From Phycisphaerae bacterium (GTDB lineage Bacteria; Planctomycetota; Phycisphaerae; UBA1845): 64,000 nt of DNA. Under the pieces are notes generated by a model. The model worked only from the letters and a program-made list of their open reading frames with translations, searched no databases and was not told the origin of the DNA. Below, in pieces: positions 45,078 through 52,695 of the stretch. The stretch lies in contig BQJS01000002.1 of assembly GCA_021604825.1 (NCBI GenBank), forward strand, positions 1-64,000. The letters are read 5' to 3'. The position numbers were made by a program, and so were the translations under genes. Position 1 is the first letter of the stretch. Each line of letters opens with the position of its first letter.

Positions 45078-46202
45078 ATGAACAAGAACGACATCCGAAC
45101 GCTTGCTTTCGCTGGACTTTTTTTCCTTCAATTGCCCTCATGTTCCTCGAGCAATCTGTCTCTCAAGCCCCGGATGGAAAACTTGCCACAAGACGTTGTC
45201 GTCTTGCCGACACGCAGCTGTGGCGATCTCTTTTTTGTCACTGCAAGAATCAACGGCGAGGATGGATTCAATCTGATTCTCGATACCGGTGCGAGCGGGC
45301 TTTCTCTCTCAAGAGAAGCCGCCAGGCGGTTGTGGAGAAACGGGTCAACGCGACATGTCAACGAGCTTCGAATTGGGGACTACGTTGTACGCGATTTTGA
45401 CGCAACGACAAGCAACCAAACCGCCACCAGCGCCATGCTCGGTGAGCGGATTGACGGCTTGTTGGGCGTCAACCTATTTGCGGGTGTTTTGCTTACGATT
45501 GATTTTCCAAATCGCATGATAAAGCTCGAGCGTGGTTCACTGGATGCATCCAGCGAAAACGTTACCCGCTATACTGGAGGCGAGCGGCCGTTCCTGAAAT
45601 TTCAAACAGCCGGTGTGCGCCAAGAATTCCTGCTCGACACAGGTTTTACAGGAGCCATTGGGGTTCCATCCCTGGAGAAAATGCAACTCGATGGTGATCC
45701 GGTGTTCCATTCTGTCAGCGCATCGGTCCGTGGTGGATTCTTGACGCAAGCAGCACGACTCAGCACGGATGCGACTTGGGGACCGCTTCGATTGTCCCGA
45801 CCCATCGTTCGCACGCGAAAGAAGCGCACGCCAATCATCGGGACGGATATTCTAAGTCGTTTCGCGCTGACATTCGATCATGCCAAAAAGCTTGTCCGGT
45901 TCGACGGGCCGATTCATCAAGCAATTGGAATGGAGCCGCTTCGCTCGATGGGGTTCATAGTCTCGCCCGAGAAGGGCAAGTATCGGGTTGTCCATGTGAT
46001 CGAAAACAGTCCAACCCACGAGGCGGGCATTGAACTCGGCGACCATGTGGAAGCCATCGATGGCAATTCGCTTCGGATCGATTGTGAGTCAAGGAACAAT
46101 GCACGGCGTGAACGCAGCACGCTAAGCCACCGCACGGTCACGTTCAGTCGCGAAGGCAGGCAATGGGACGCAGTTCTCCGCTACGTCGAACAACTTCCTT
46201 AG
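45078..46202 (+). CDS. Retropepsin-like aspartyl protease lipoprotein with PDZ domain
   Basis: The lipoprotein signal ends LPSC (Cys22). Two retropepsin half-sites follow: LILDTGASGLSLS (Asp69) and FLLDTGFTGAIGVP (Asp187). Such double-repeat proteins form a pepsin-like bilobal fold in one chain. The C-terminus (about 290-370) is a PDZ domain (VVHVIENSPTHEAGIELGDHV). It probably cleaves envelope proteins in the periplasm, with PDZ recognising substrate ends. A TAGGATGATCTG stretch before ATG is a fair ribosome binding site. It is a single gene with a dispersed repeat upstream. Confidence 0.88.
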   Translation: MNKNDIRTLAFAGLFFLQLPSCSSSNLSLKPRMENLPQDVVVLPTRSCGDLFFVTARINGEDGFNLILDTGASGLSLSREAARRLWRNGSTRHVNELRIGDYVVRDFDATTSNQTATSAMLGERIDGLLGVNLFAGVLLTIDFPNRMIKLERGSLDASSENVTRYTGGERPFLKFQTAGVRQEFLLDTGFTGAIGVPSLEKMQLDGDPVFHSVSASVRGGFLTQAARLSTDATWGPLRLSRPIVRTRKKRTPIIGTDILSRFALTFDHAKKLVRFDGPIHQAIGMEPLRSMGFIVSPEKGKYRVVHVIENSPTHEAGIELGDHVEAIDGNSLRIDCESRNNARRERSTLSHRTVTFSREGRQWDAVLRYVEQLP

Positions 46203-46352
46203 GCTTCAAAAAAATTTGATCGCCACCCGTCTACTGTTCAGCGGCACGTTGAATACAGCCTTCACGAAGACGGAGCCGAACAAATAGGGCTCACGAGCCC
46301 ATCAATTCCCCATTTCAGAAGCTACGTCCCCCGCTCCTGCAGCATGCGGCAC

Positions 46353-46424
46353 GTGAATGCCTCCAAAGTTCGGTATCAGGCGCAGTATGCCGGATTTCTG
46401 GTGCCGGTTGCCTTTGGCTGCCGA
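46353..46424 (+). repeat. 72-bp dispersed repeat, copy 2
   Basis: This copy is 83% identical to 44950-45021, in the same orientation, and ends 68 bp before the QueC-like start. The two copies flank the retropepsin gene. The mismatches are spread evenly, so the duplication is not very recent. Confidence 0.8.
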
Positions 46425-46492
46425 TACACCACCAAGAGGTTCTCGCATAGTGTTTCGCGCTTTTCAGTAATTTGCGCTTGGGAGTGGGCGTC

Positions 46493-47197
46493 GTGGCGGA
46501 TTGCATTGTTCTGTGTAGCGGTGGCATCAATAGCACGGTGGCTGCGACGCATGCAGCCCGCGAGGGTGACGTGCATCTGCTGCATGTGGACTTTGGGCAG
46601 GCGGCTGCGACGGTTCAACGCAGTGCAGTGCGCGAGATCGCTCAGGTTCTGGAATGCGGCGTCACCGATATCGACCTGCCGCATTTGTCGGCCATCGCCC
46701 AATTGCACAGAAATGCGAATCCGCAATCGGCCGAACCGCTCGATTCAGCCACGCCGAAGACGCCCAAACTCACGTTGGCTTCGGTTCCGTTGTTGATGTC
46801 CGAGTTACTCGGTATCGGCATTCAAGCCGCAATACGTCTGGGTGCGTCAGCCGTCGTCGTCGGATCCAGCGAAGCCGCCAACGAAGTCGAAACCGAATCC
46901 GCACCAGGACGCGGTGCGCCATATCTTCGTCAGGACTATTACTATCTCTTCAGCCGCCTAACCGAGATGTCGGTCAGCACCAAGAACCCAGTCCGATTGG
47001 AAATGCCGCTCATCGATTTCACCCGAGACGAAATCATCAAAGCCGGTTCCCGTTTCAACACCCCCTTCGACCTAACCTACGCCTGCAAATCAGACCTCGG
47101 CACCCACTGCAATACCTGCCCCGACTGCATCGCCCGCACGCAAGCATTCAACGCCGCCAAAATGCACGACCCCGCTTTCGCAAACGCACCGGCCTGA
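46493..47197 (+). CDS. queC: QueC-like PP-loop enzyme (7-cyano-7-deazaguanine synthase family)
   Basis: QueC makes preQ0 from 7-carboxy-7-deazaguanine, ammonia and ATP, for queuosine. The protein has a PP-loop (CSGGINS, residues 8-14) and a QueC-type zinc site (Cys198, 206, 209, 212 in THCNTCPDCIARTQAF). The PP-loop reads SGGINS where QueC normally has SGGxDS: Asn replaces Asp. The region between is divergent. The start is GTG at 46493, with GGGAG eight bases upstream. It may be a real QueC or a related PP-loop enzyme; no other queuosine gene is in the window. Confidence 0.75.
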   Translation: MADCIVLCSGGINSTVAATHAAREGDVHLLHVDFGQAAATVQRSAVREIAQVLECGVTDIDLPHLSAIAQLHRNANPQSAEPLDSATPKTPKLTLASVPLLMSELLGIGIQAAIRLGASAVVVGSSEAANEVETESAPGRGAPYLRQDYYYLFSRLTEMSVSTKNPVRLEMPLIDFTRDEIIKAGSRFNTPFDLTYACKSDLGTHCNTCPDCIARTQAFNAAKMHDPAFANAPA

Positions 47198-47265
47198 TTC
47201 GCCAAGAAGGGTGGGCTGTGCCTACCACTTGTTTGATGACGTATTCCCCCGAGGACACGACCCAA

Positions 47266-47769
47266 CTACACGACCTTGATCTCACCGCATTCGGGGCAGA
47301 TTCCACTTTCGTTACCCGTGAGGTCATACGTGCAAGAGGCGCACTTGTTGTGCCTGCGGAGGCGCTGTCTTCTCAATGGGCGGACAATGAACACAATAGC
47401 TGGATATACTGCGAACAACCCTACCAATGGCCAGATCGCCAGCATGCTGCATGTGTCCATGATGTAGGCGGGAGAACTGGTGCTGTGGATCTTGTCAAGC
47501 CGATTCGCTAAGCAACTACTGCGAGTCAAGAAAGGTCGCAGGAAAACCTGTGTCGGCCACGAAGGGCTGTTGCTGGAATGGGTGGTGCGCTCAATGATCT
47601 GAATGAATCCACCTCGCGACTCAATCGATGTTGAGGATACAACCTGCTGGCCACGCCAGGTGAAGTAAGTTGGCCCCGTCACATTGACGAAATTGATGAA
47701 AAGCAACATGCAACTGCAGGCGAGAAGCAATCCAAGAGCAGCTTTCGAGATGCCCGATCTGTGTCTCAT
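47266..47769 (-). CDS. Membrane protein with planctomycete-type C-terminal zinc ribbon
   Basis: The 167-residue protein has an N-terminal membrane span (ALGLLLACSCMLLFINF), an extracytoplasmic stretch of about 70 residues, a second span (MLAIWPLVGLFAVYPAIVFIV), and a basic C-terminus with CASCTYDLTGNESGICPECG, i.e. a CxxC...CxxC ribbon. This ribbon, with the YDLTGN core, recurs in many small planctomycete membrane proteins. Function unknown; the ribbon faces the cytoplasm if the two-span topology holds. The gene lies convergent with the queC-like gene. Confidence 0.8.
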   Translation of the reverse strand: MRHRSGISKAALGLLLACSCMLLFINFVNVTGPTYFTWRGQQVVSSTSIESRGGFIQIIERTTHSSNSPSWPTQVFLRPFLTRSSCLANRLDKIHSTSSPAYIMDTCSMLAIWPLVGLFAVYPAIVFIVRPLRRQRLRRHNKCASCTYDLTGNESGICPECGEIKVV

Positions 47770-47964
47770 GAATTGCCCCCGATGCCATTCCAGACATCCC
47801 TAGTTTGCTACGAAAACGGGACGAAAATCTCGCAAACAATTCGTATTCCGCTTTGAGGCGAGTTGATCTCAAATGTAGTCTATCGTGCGGGGTCGTTGCA
47901 CATAGGTTGCCCTGAAACCAGTCTGCATTGATAATTGAATGATGTTCAATTGATGGGAGCTCTT

Positions 47965-48996
47965 GTGTCTGACATCGGAAACATCCTCAACCTCGCTCGC
48001 AGCAAGAAGGCTGGCGATGTTCATATTGTTGCTGGGTCGCCAGTTTTGTTTCGCATTGGCGGTGAATTGCAGCCGGTGACGCGTGAAGTCTTGGACTCGA
48101 AGATGGCCAAGGACTTGACTTATGCGCTCTTGACACCGACGCAGATTGTGGAATTTGAGCGCGACCTCGACATTGACTTTATGTATGCCGACACCAGGAA
48201 GCAGCGCTATCGCATCAACGTCAGCTACAACGATGGTGAGATCGGCGCGGTGGCGCGGTTGTTGGCCAGCGCTCCGATGACACTCGATCAAATCCGCATG
48301 CCCGACATCGTTCGCAAATTCGCCCACGCCCGCAAGGGTCTGGTGCTGATTACCGGTGCGACCAGCGAAGGCAAAACCACCACGATGGCGGCCATGATCG
48401 ACGAGATCAACGAGACGGCCAAGCGACACATCATCACCATCGAAGACCCGATCGAATACGTCCACCCCAATAAGAACTCGGTGGTGCGGCAGCGTGAAGT
48501 GGGCAAGGACACCAAGACATTCGGGCGCGGGCTGCGTGCTGCCCTTCGTCAAGATCCCGACGTCATCGCCATCGGTGAGATGCGCGACTACGACACGATC
48601 AAAATCGCGCTGACGGCAGCAGAAACTGGCGTGCTGGTGATGTCCACGCTGCACGTTATTTCGATCGACAAGATCGTCGAGCGATTGCTGTCATACGCAC
48701 CGGACAGCGGCGACGGGCACATCCGCAACCTGATGGCCGAATCGCTCTTGGGCGTGATCCACCAGGAATTGATGCCGACGATAGACGGCGGCAAGCGGGT
48801 GGCGTGCGAAACGCTCGTCGCGACGGATGCGGTGCGCAACGTGCTGAGAAACAAGGGCACATTCCATCTGCGAAACGCGATCACCACCGGCCAACGCCAT
48901 GGCATGCAACCCATGAAAGCCTCGCTCGATGCGATTCTTGAAGAAGGCGTGATCAGCGAATCCACGTATCATCGGGTGCTTGAGAATTACGTTTAG
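47965..48996 (+). CDS. PilT-family (type IV pilus retraction-type) ATPase
   Basis: PilT ATPases power pilus retraction or related machines at the inner membrane. Motifs: AGDVHIVAGSPVLFRIGGEL at the N-terminus, Walker A GATSEGKTTT, Asp box ITIEDPIEYVH, Walker B-like VIAIGEMRD, and His box MSTLHV. Walker A has Glu where Ser/Gly is usual but keeps GxxxxGKT. The start is set at GTG 47965, five bases after GGGAG; upstream ATG 47953 and TTG 47935 are alternatives. No other pilus gene is near, so this is an orphan ATPase. Confidence 0.87.
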   Translation: MSDIGNILNLARSKKAGDVHIVAGSPVLFRIGGELQPVTREVLDSKMAKDLTYALLTPTQIVEFERDLDIDFMYADTRKQRYRINVSYNDGEIGAVARLLASAPMTLDQIRMPDIVRKFAHARKGLVLITGATSEGKTTTMAAMIDEINETAKRHIITIEDPIEYVHPNKNSVVRQREVGKDTKTFGRGLRAALRQDPDVIAIGEMRDYDTIKIALTAAETGVLVMSTLHVISIDKIVERLLSYAPDSGDGHIRNLMAESLLGVIHQELMPTIDGGKRVACETLVATDAVRNVLRNKGTFHLRNAITTGQRHGMQPMKASLDAILEEGVISESTYHRVLENYV

Positions 48997-49022
48997 ATTG
49001 AGTGATTCACACATCCCGTCGG

Positions 49023-49050
49023 TCCCCCACCCTGAAAGGGCGGGGCACCC
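49023..49050. repeat. REP-like hairpin, CCCCACC family (single)
   Basis: CCCCACCCT and AGGGCGGGG form a hairpin with a GAA loop between the convergent PilT-like and Nramp-like genes. The flanks (GTC before, CACCC after) match the right half of the doublet at 11481-11572. Confidence 0.65.
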
Positions 49051-49058
49051 GTATCGGT

Positions 49059-50306
49059 TTATTGCATGATCTTCAGGTAGGCGACGTAACCGAAGAATAG
49101 GACGGTTAGCGTCAGCAGGGCGTTGGTTAGGATGCCGCTTTTGTATTGTTTGCCGACCCAAGCGGTGCGGTTGTTCATGATGAGCAGTGTGCCGGCGAGG
49201 AACGGCATGAACATGGCGGCCATCACTGCGTAGTAGATTTGTACTTTTTGCAGACTCAAGTTCATCATTACGATGGGAACAATTGCCAATGCGATTAGGA
49301 ATGCGCGATAGGCTTTTGTCTTGGTGTAGTCGATGTTGCGGCGTTGGTTGGCGTCGGCGCCGGATCGGATGAGCATGAAGTCGGCGAAGAGGTAGGGGAT
49401 GCTTTGCCACACGCCCAGCAGGCTTGAGAACACTGCGCCCCAGAAGCCAATCAAGAATAGCCACTTGCCTGGCGCGCCCATGACGCCTTCGAGTTGTGCA
49501 GCGAGTTCGATCGCGACGTTCTCGCCACCTTTCTGCAACACAAGACGCGAACCGATTATGAGCATCGCGACGCCGAATAGCGAAGTCATGGTGTACCCGA
49601 TGGTCAGGTCGAGGCGCGAATCACGCAGCCCGCTCATGCCGCGCCGACCGGCTTCTCGTATCCAATAACCGTACGACAGCAGCGTTACGGAACCGCCGAC
49701 GCCGCCGAGTACGCCGAGGATGAACTTGGTGTCGGCGGCTTTGAAGGTTGGTTTGATGATGCCGGTCGCTACGGCTGACCAATCTGGTTTGATCATGATG
49801 GCAGTGGCCATGACGGCGCAAAACATGATGCCGATGCAAACGGACATCAGTTTTTCAAACAGCGCAAAACCGCCGACCCATACCAACGTCAATCCGAGGA
49901 GCGAGTGAAAGATGCCCCAGACTACTTTTGCGTGTTGGGCCGACAGTCCCAGGTCATAGATGCCAGCCCCCGCCGCCCCGCACGCGCTGATTAAAGCCCC
50001 GCCAGTAAATACCGACCAGGCGAGGAGGTAGGTCACGAACACCCAGCGAACCGGTGCGCCCAATCGATCGTTCCAGCCCTCCAGCAGGGTGGTATCGGTG
50101 GCGAGTTGCCAGCGGGCGAGGCCTTCGTTGAGCGTCCATTTGAGGATACCGCCGATGACGGCTGCCCATGCGATGACCACGCCGACGTTTGATCCCGCGA
50201 TGCTGGCTGTGATGAGGTCGCCAGCTCCCACGCCGGTGGCTGCGATGAGGATTCCGGGGGCAAGCCGATAGAACAATCCGGTTTTCTTATGGTCCGAGTC
50301 ACCCAT
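49059..50306 (-). CDS. Nramp-related divalent metal transporter
   Basis: The 415-residue protein has about eleven hydrophobic helices in the Nramp/LeuT-like arrangement. Helix 1 reads APGILIAATGVGAGDLITAS, so the canonical DPGN metal-binding motif is replaced by GAGD. Helix 6 likewise lacks MPH and reads LLSYGYWIREAG. This is a divergent branch of the Nramp superfamily, whose substrate could be Mn, Fe, Mg or another ion. The ATG at 50306 was chosen because the preceding 36 residues are not membrane-like; its ribosome binding site is weak. Confidence 0.82.
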   Translation of the reverse strand: MGDSDHKKTGLFYRLAPGILIAATGVGAGDLITASIAGSNVGVVIAWAAVIGGILKWTLNEGLARWQLATDTTLLEGWNDRLGAPVRWVFVTYLLAWSVFTGGALISACGAAGAGIYDLGLSAQHAKVVWGIFHSLLGLTLVWVGGFALFEKLMSVCIGIMFCAVMATAIMIKPDWSAVATGIIKPTFKAADTKFILGVLGGVGGSVTLLSYGYWIREAGRRGMSGLRDSRLDLTIGYTMTSLFGVAMLIIGSRLVLQKGGENVAIELAAQLEGVMGAPGKWLFLIGFWGAVFSSLLGVWQSIPYLFADFMLIRSGADANQRRNIDYTKTKAYRAFLIALAIVPIVMMNLSLQKVQIYYAVMAAMFMPFLAGTLLIMNNRTAWVGKQYKSGILTNALLTLTVLFFGYVAYLKIMQ

Positions 50307-50423
50307 GCTTTTCGAGGTTACCGCAAATACGCAATCGTGTCGCGAATAGAATGCGGTGCTGGGGGGCAACGGTCGCGATGGTTGAACGGATGGTCCGCAT
50401 GCGTTCAAATGCAAGTGTTAGAC

Positions 50424-50496
50424 GGGCTCATAGCTCAGCGGTTAGAGCAGTCGACTCATAATCGATTGGTCCGGGGTTCGAATCCCTGTGGGCCCA
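50424..50496 (+). tRNA. tRNA-Ile(CAU)
   Basis: The 73-nt sequence folds as a tRNA: acceptor GGGCTCA/TGGGCCC, D-stem GCTC/GAGC, anticodon stem GTCGA/TCGAT with loop CTCATAA, T-stem CGGGG/CCCTG with loop TTCGAAT. The anticodon at 50457-50459 is CAT. The body (CGACTCATAATCG, then TTGGTC) matches the AUA-reading isoleucine tRNA whose C34 is changed to lysidine by TilS, rather than Met tRNAs. CCA is not encoded. Confidence 0.92.
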
Positions 50497-50562
50497 ATAG
50501 TGGGAAGTACAAATCGGTCGGGCTGGCTTGTGGGAAATTGAATTCCTTGGAAGGAGAATGCA

Positions 50563-50775
50563 ATGATGTGGAGAAAATTACGGGCTTGGACATTGATGTT
50601 CGTAGCGGGATCGGTGGTTCTTCTGATGGCGTCCTGCCAAGCACCGCAAGATGAAGGCGGTTCCAGCGCCGACTCTTGTGTCGATGAAACCGACTGTGCT
50701 GAAGGTGAAGTCTGTGTCTTCGACTCGGCAGAAAATGGTCTTGTTTGTCGTGACGGTGCGCTGTTTGGTCTATAG
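50563..50775 (+). CDS. Small Cys-containing putative lipoprotein
   Basis: This 70-residue protein starts six bases after AAGGAG. It has a lipoprotein signal (LMFVAGSVVLLMASC) and a short mature part with four more Cys (DSCVDETDCAEGEVCVFD, then VCRDG), spaced as in small disulfide-bonded modules found in myxobacterial and planctomycete surface proteins. Function unknown. It begins 66 bp after the tRNA. Confidence 0.75.
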   Translation: MMWRKLRAWTLMFVAGSVVLLMASCQAPQDEGGSSADSCVDETDCAEGEVCVFDSAENGLVCRDGALFGL

Positions 50776-51090
50776 GTCGCATTCTGATTCTGACTAAGCC
50801 TATTTCTGCAACAGATTCGCTGAAAACATGATCGACTGTTGGCAAAGCATCTCCGGCCACGGGAACGGTCCAGGTCGGCGGCGTGTTGAGTTTTGGGCGT
50901 TTGGATTGTCGCCGCAGAGGATTTTCACATTCCAAATCAATCACAGTTCATTCACGGCGTTAACGCTTCGTCAAGCATTGGCGGGCGAGCACCGAGTGGC
51001 CACCCAGACACCACGGTTGGATTGGTTTCGCTCTAACTGGTGACATGTCGGTGCTCTTGAAATGAACGATCGGCAACAAAAGGGACCTAA
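50776..51090. other. Intergenic stretch without recognised feature
   Basis: This 315-bp gap lies between two small lipoprotein genes. A 71-codon plus-strand frame here lacks a ribosome binding site and any family pattern. No terminator or palindrome stands out. Confidence 0.4.
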
Positions 51091-51519
51091 ATGCGAATTC
51101 CAATCCGTCTGCTATCCATCATTGTTCTGGTTGGCATTGTGGGCGTCTGCCCTGGTTGTGGTCTTCGGGAAATCCGAACCAAGACCAAGTTCGGCGTGGA
51201 GGCGAGGCATACCAATGACGACAAGTCGCACGTTGAACGTTACCTCGTCCAGGAAGCCCTGCAATTCAAGTGGGACCACGGTATCGACACGTCGCTGATC
51301 TATCGCCGGCGGGATGTATCCAACAGCGAATCGGGCGATTCGGATGATGGGGTCTGGTTTGAGATTGGCCTGCCGATTTGGAAGGCTCCGAAGAAGCCCG
51401 ACAAAGTCAAAGCGCGCATGGCTGCTCTCGAGCGACGGGTGGCGGAACTTGAGCAATCGCTGGGCTCAACGAAGCAATCTGATCCACCGGTGCAGCCCAT
51501 TCCCGAAACCCCGCAATGA
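51091..51519 (+). CDS. Putative lipoprotein with C-terminal coiled coil
   Basis: The 142-residue protein has a lipoprotein signal ending CPGC (about residue 23), a beta-rich domain of about 75 residues (FKWDHGIDTSLIYRRRD and VWFEIGLPIWKAP), and a short coiled coil (KARMAALERRVAELEQSL) before a Pro-rich tail. AAGGGA precedes the ATG. It may be an outer-membrane-anchored trimer-like protein; no named family was recognised. Confidence 0.72.
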   Translation: MRIPIRLLSIIVLVGIVGVCPGCGLREIRTKTKFGVEARHTNDDKSHVERYLVQEALQFKWDHGIDTSLIYRRRDVSNSESGDSDDGVWFEIGLPIWKAPKKPDKVKARMAALERRVAELEQSLGSTKQSDPPVQPIPETPQ

Positions 51520-51523
51520 ACGT

Positions 51524-52420
51524 CTACGCTTGTTTTTGCAGGAGAAATCGCTGATAGCGTGAGCGGCCGGTGGCGAAGCGTTCCTGAATGCACGAACCCT
51601 CTACGCCTGCGAATTGGCGGAAGAGCGGTCGGAGCAAAGTGGGGGCGAGTTTCTTGACCAACTCATTGTTGTGTTCGGTGTTGTCTGCCAAGCCTTTGGC
51701 GACGTTGGGTGTGATGTCTTCGTCTTCAAGCACAGTCAGGCCCGACTCGGCGATCTGCTGCTTCCACGCGGGTACTTCTTCTTCGTTGCGGAAGTCGGTG
51801 TACAAGAAATGACCGCCCGGTTTTAACACTCGGTGCACTTCACTCAGAAATTTTGGCACATCGAGGTAGTCGTGCGACGCTTCGACGTTGACGACGGCAT
51901 CACAAGATTCGTTATCGACGGGCAGCCGCTGGGCGTCGCCACAGATGTAGGCGAGTCCCGGTTCGCCGTGCTGCTTGTTGCAATACTTGACGGCCCGCGG
52001 TTGACGATCGATGCCACACATGCGGCGGGCTTTGAGGTATCGCTTGATGTACTTCGCGCCGCCACCACGACCACTGCTGACTTCCAAAACGTCGCGGCCG
52101 GTCAAATCGACTCGGCTGACAACGTGGTGGTAGAGTTGGATGTAAACGCGGTTACGCTCGTCGGCTTCTTCGAGCTGCACCTTTTCGCCGTCGATGGGCG
52201 AGAAGCCGTAGTTGAGGAAACTCACTTCGGCGGAGTTGTCGATCTTTCTGTTGAGGTAACGATAGAGATTCTTGGAGACGGTATCCTTCACGCCATCAAG
52301 ACGCAAAACATCGTTGACCTTATCGACAATCGTATTGAACACAGGTTGAGTCCCTTCGATAGCCCGCTGATTGGGGTGAATATTTCTCGTTGAACGCGGC
52401 GTCCATTCCGAATCTTGCAT
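51524..52420 (-). CDS. Class I SAM-dependent methyltransferase
   Basis: The 298-residue enzyme has motif I DVLEVSSGRGGGAKYI, an acidic end of strand 2 (CGIDRQ), motif IV (DAVVNVEASHDYLD) and the VLKPGGHFLYTDF loop. With SFLNYGF and the HHVVSRVDL helix it resembles the polyketide/fatty-acid O-methyltransferase group (as in mycobacterial phthiotriol methyltransferase). A lipid or polyketide acceptor is plausible but not shown. No biosynthetic cluster surrounds it. It ends 4 bp from the convergent lipoprotein gene's stop. Confidence 0.85.
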   Translation of the reverse strand: MQDSEWTPRSTRNIHPNQRAIEGTQPVFNTIVDKVNDVLRLDGVKDTVSKNLYRYLNRKIDNSAEVSFLNYGFSPIDGEKVQLEEADERNRVYIQLYHHVVSRVDLTGRDVLEVSSGRGGGAKYIKRYLKARRMCGIDRQPRAVKYCNKQHGEPGLAYICGDAQRLPVDNESCDAVVNVEASHDYLDVPKFLSEVHRVLKPGGHFLYTDFRNEEEVPAWKQQIAESGLTVLEDEDITPNVAKGLADNTEHNNELVKKLAPTLLRPLFRQFAGVEGSCIQERFATGRSRYQRFLLQKQA

Positions 52421-52460
52421 GGCTTATGCCGGAATCGGTCGGCGCACGTTGGTCTAGTTC

Positions 52461-52540
52461 GTCACTCCCGCGCACGCGGGAGTCCAGTACGGGTGTTGCG
52501 AGATACGGGGGTTCTGGATTCCTGCTTTCGCGGGAATGAC
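52461..52540. repeat. REP-like doublet, ATTCCCGC family
   Basis: The left hairpin (ACTCCCGCGCACGCGGGAGT) and right hairpin (ATTCCTGCTTTCGCGGGAAT) lie in inverted orientation and share outer GTCA/TGAC ends and inner TCCAG/CTGGA. Total length is 80 bp, against 79 for the copy at 29270. It lies between the methyltransferase start and the end of the large lipoprotein gene. Confidence 0.85.
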
Positions 52541-52695
52541 GTTCTTGCGCGACAATGACGGCTACCTGCGCCCCGCAAGATCATGTGGGGGCATATGCTA
52601 GCGACAAGTTGGCGATGGGCAAGGCGTAGTTGCTCGGTTCACGATCGCGTTTGTGGATGCGGCGATCAGGTAAACACCGCACTAGATCGAGGTGG

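Noticed and set aside
46353..46492. PreQ1-type riboswitch upstream of the QueC-like gene
   Set aside because: No preQ1 hairpin with the A-rich tail was seen, and the same 72-bp unit occurs upstream of an unrelated gene.
46654..47511. Plus-strand frame of 285 codons overlapping the QueC-like gene
   Set aside because: It is out of frame with the PP-loop enzyme, rich in Arg/His/Pro, and lacks a start signal.
47869..48654. Minus-strand frame (261 codons) opposite the PilT-like gene
   Set aside because: The plus strand encodes an ATPase with all motifs; the opposite frame is a shadow.
50456..50944. Minus-strand frame over the tRNA 3' end and small lipoprotein gene
   Set aside because: It runs through the tRNA and opposite a well-supported small gene.
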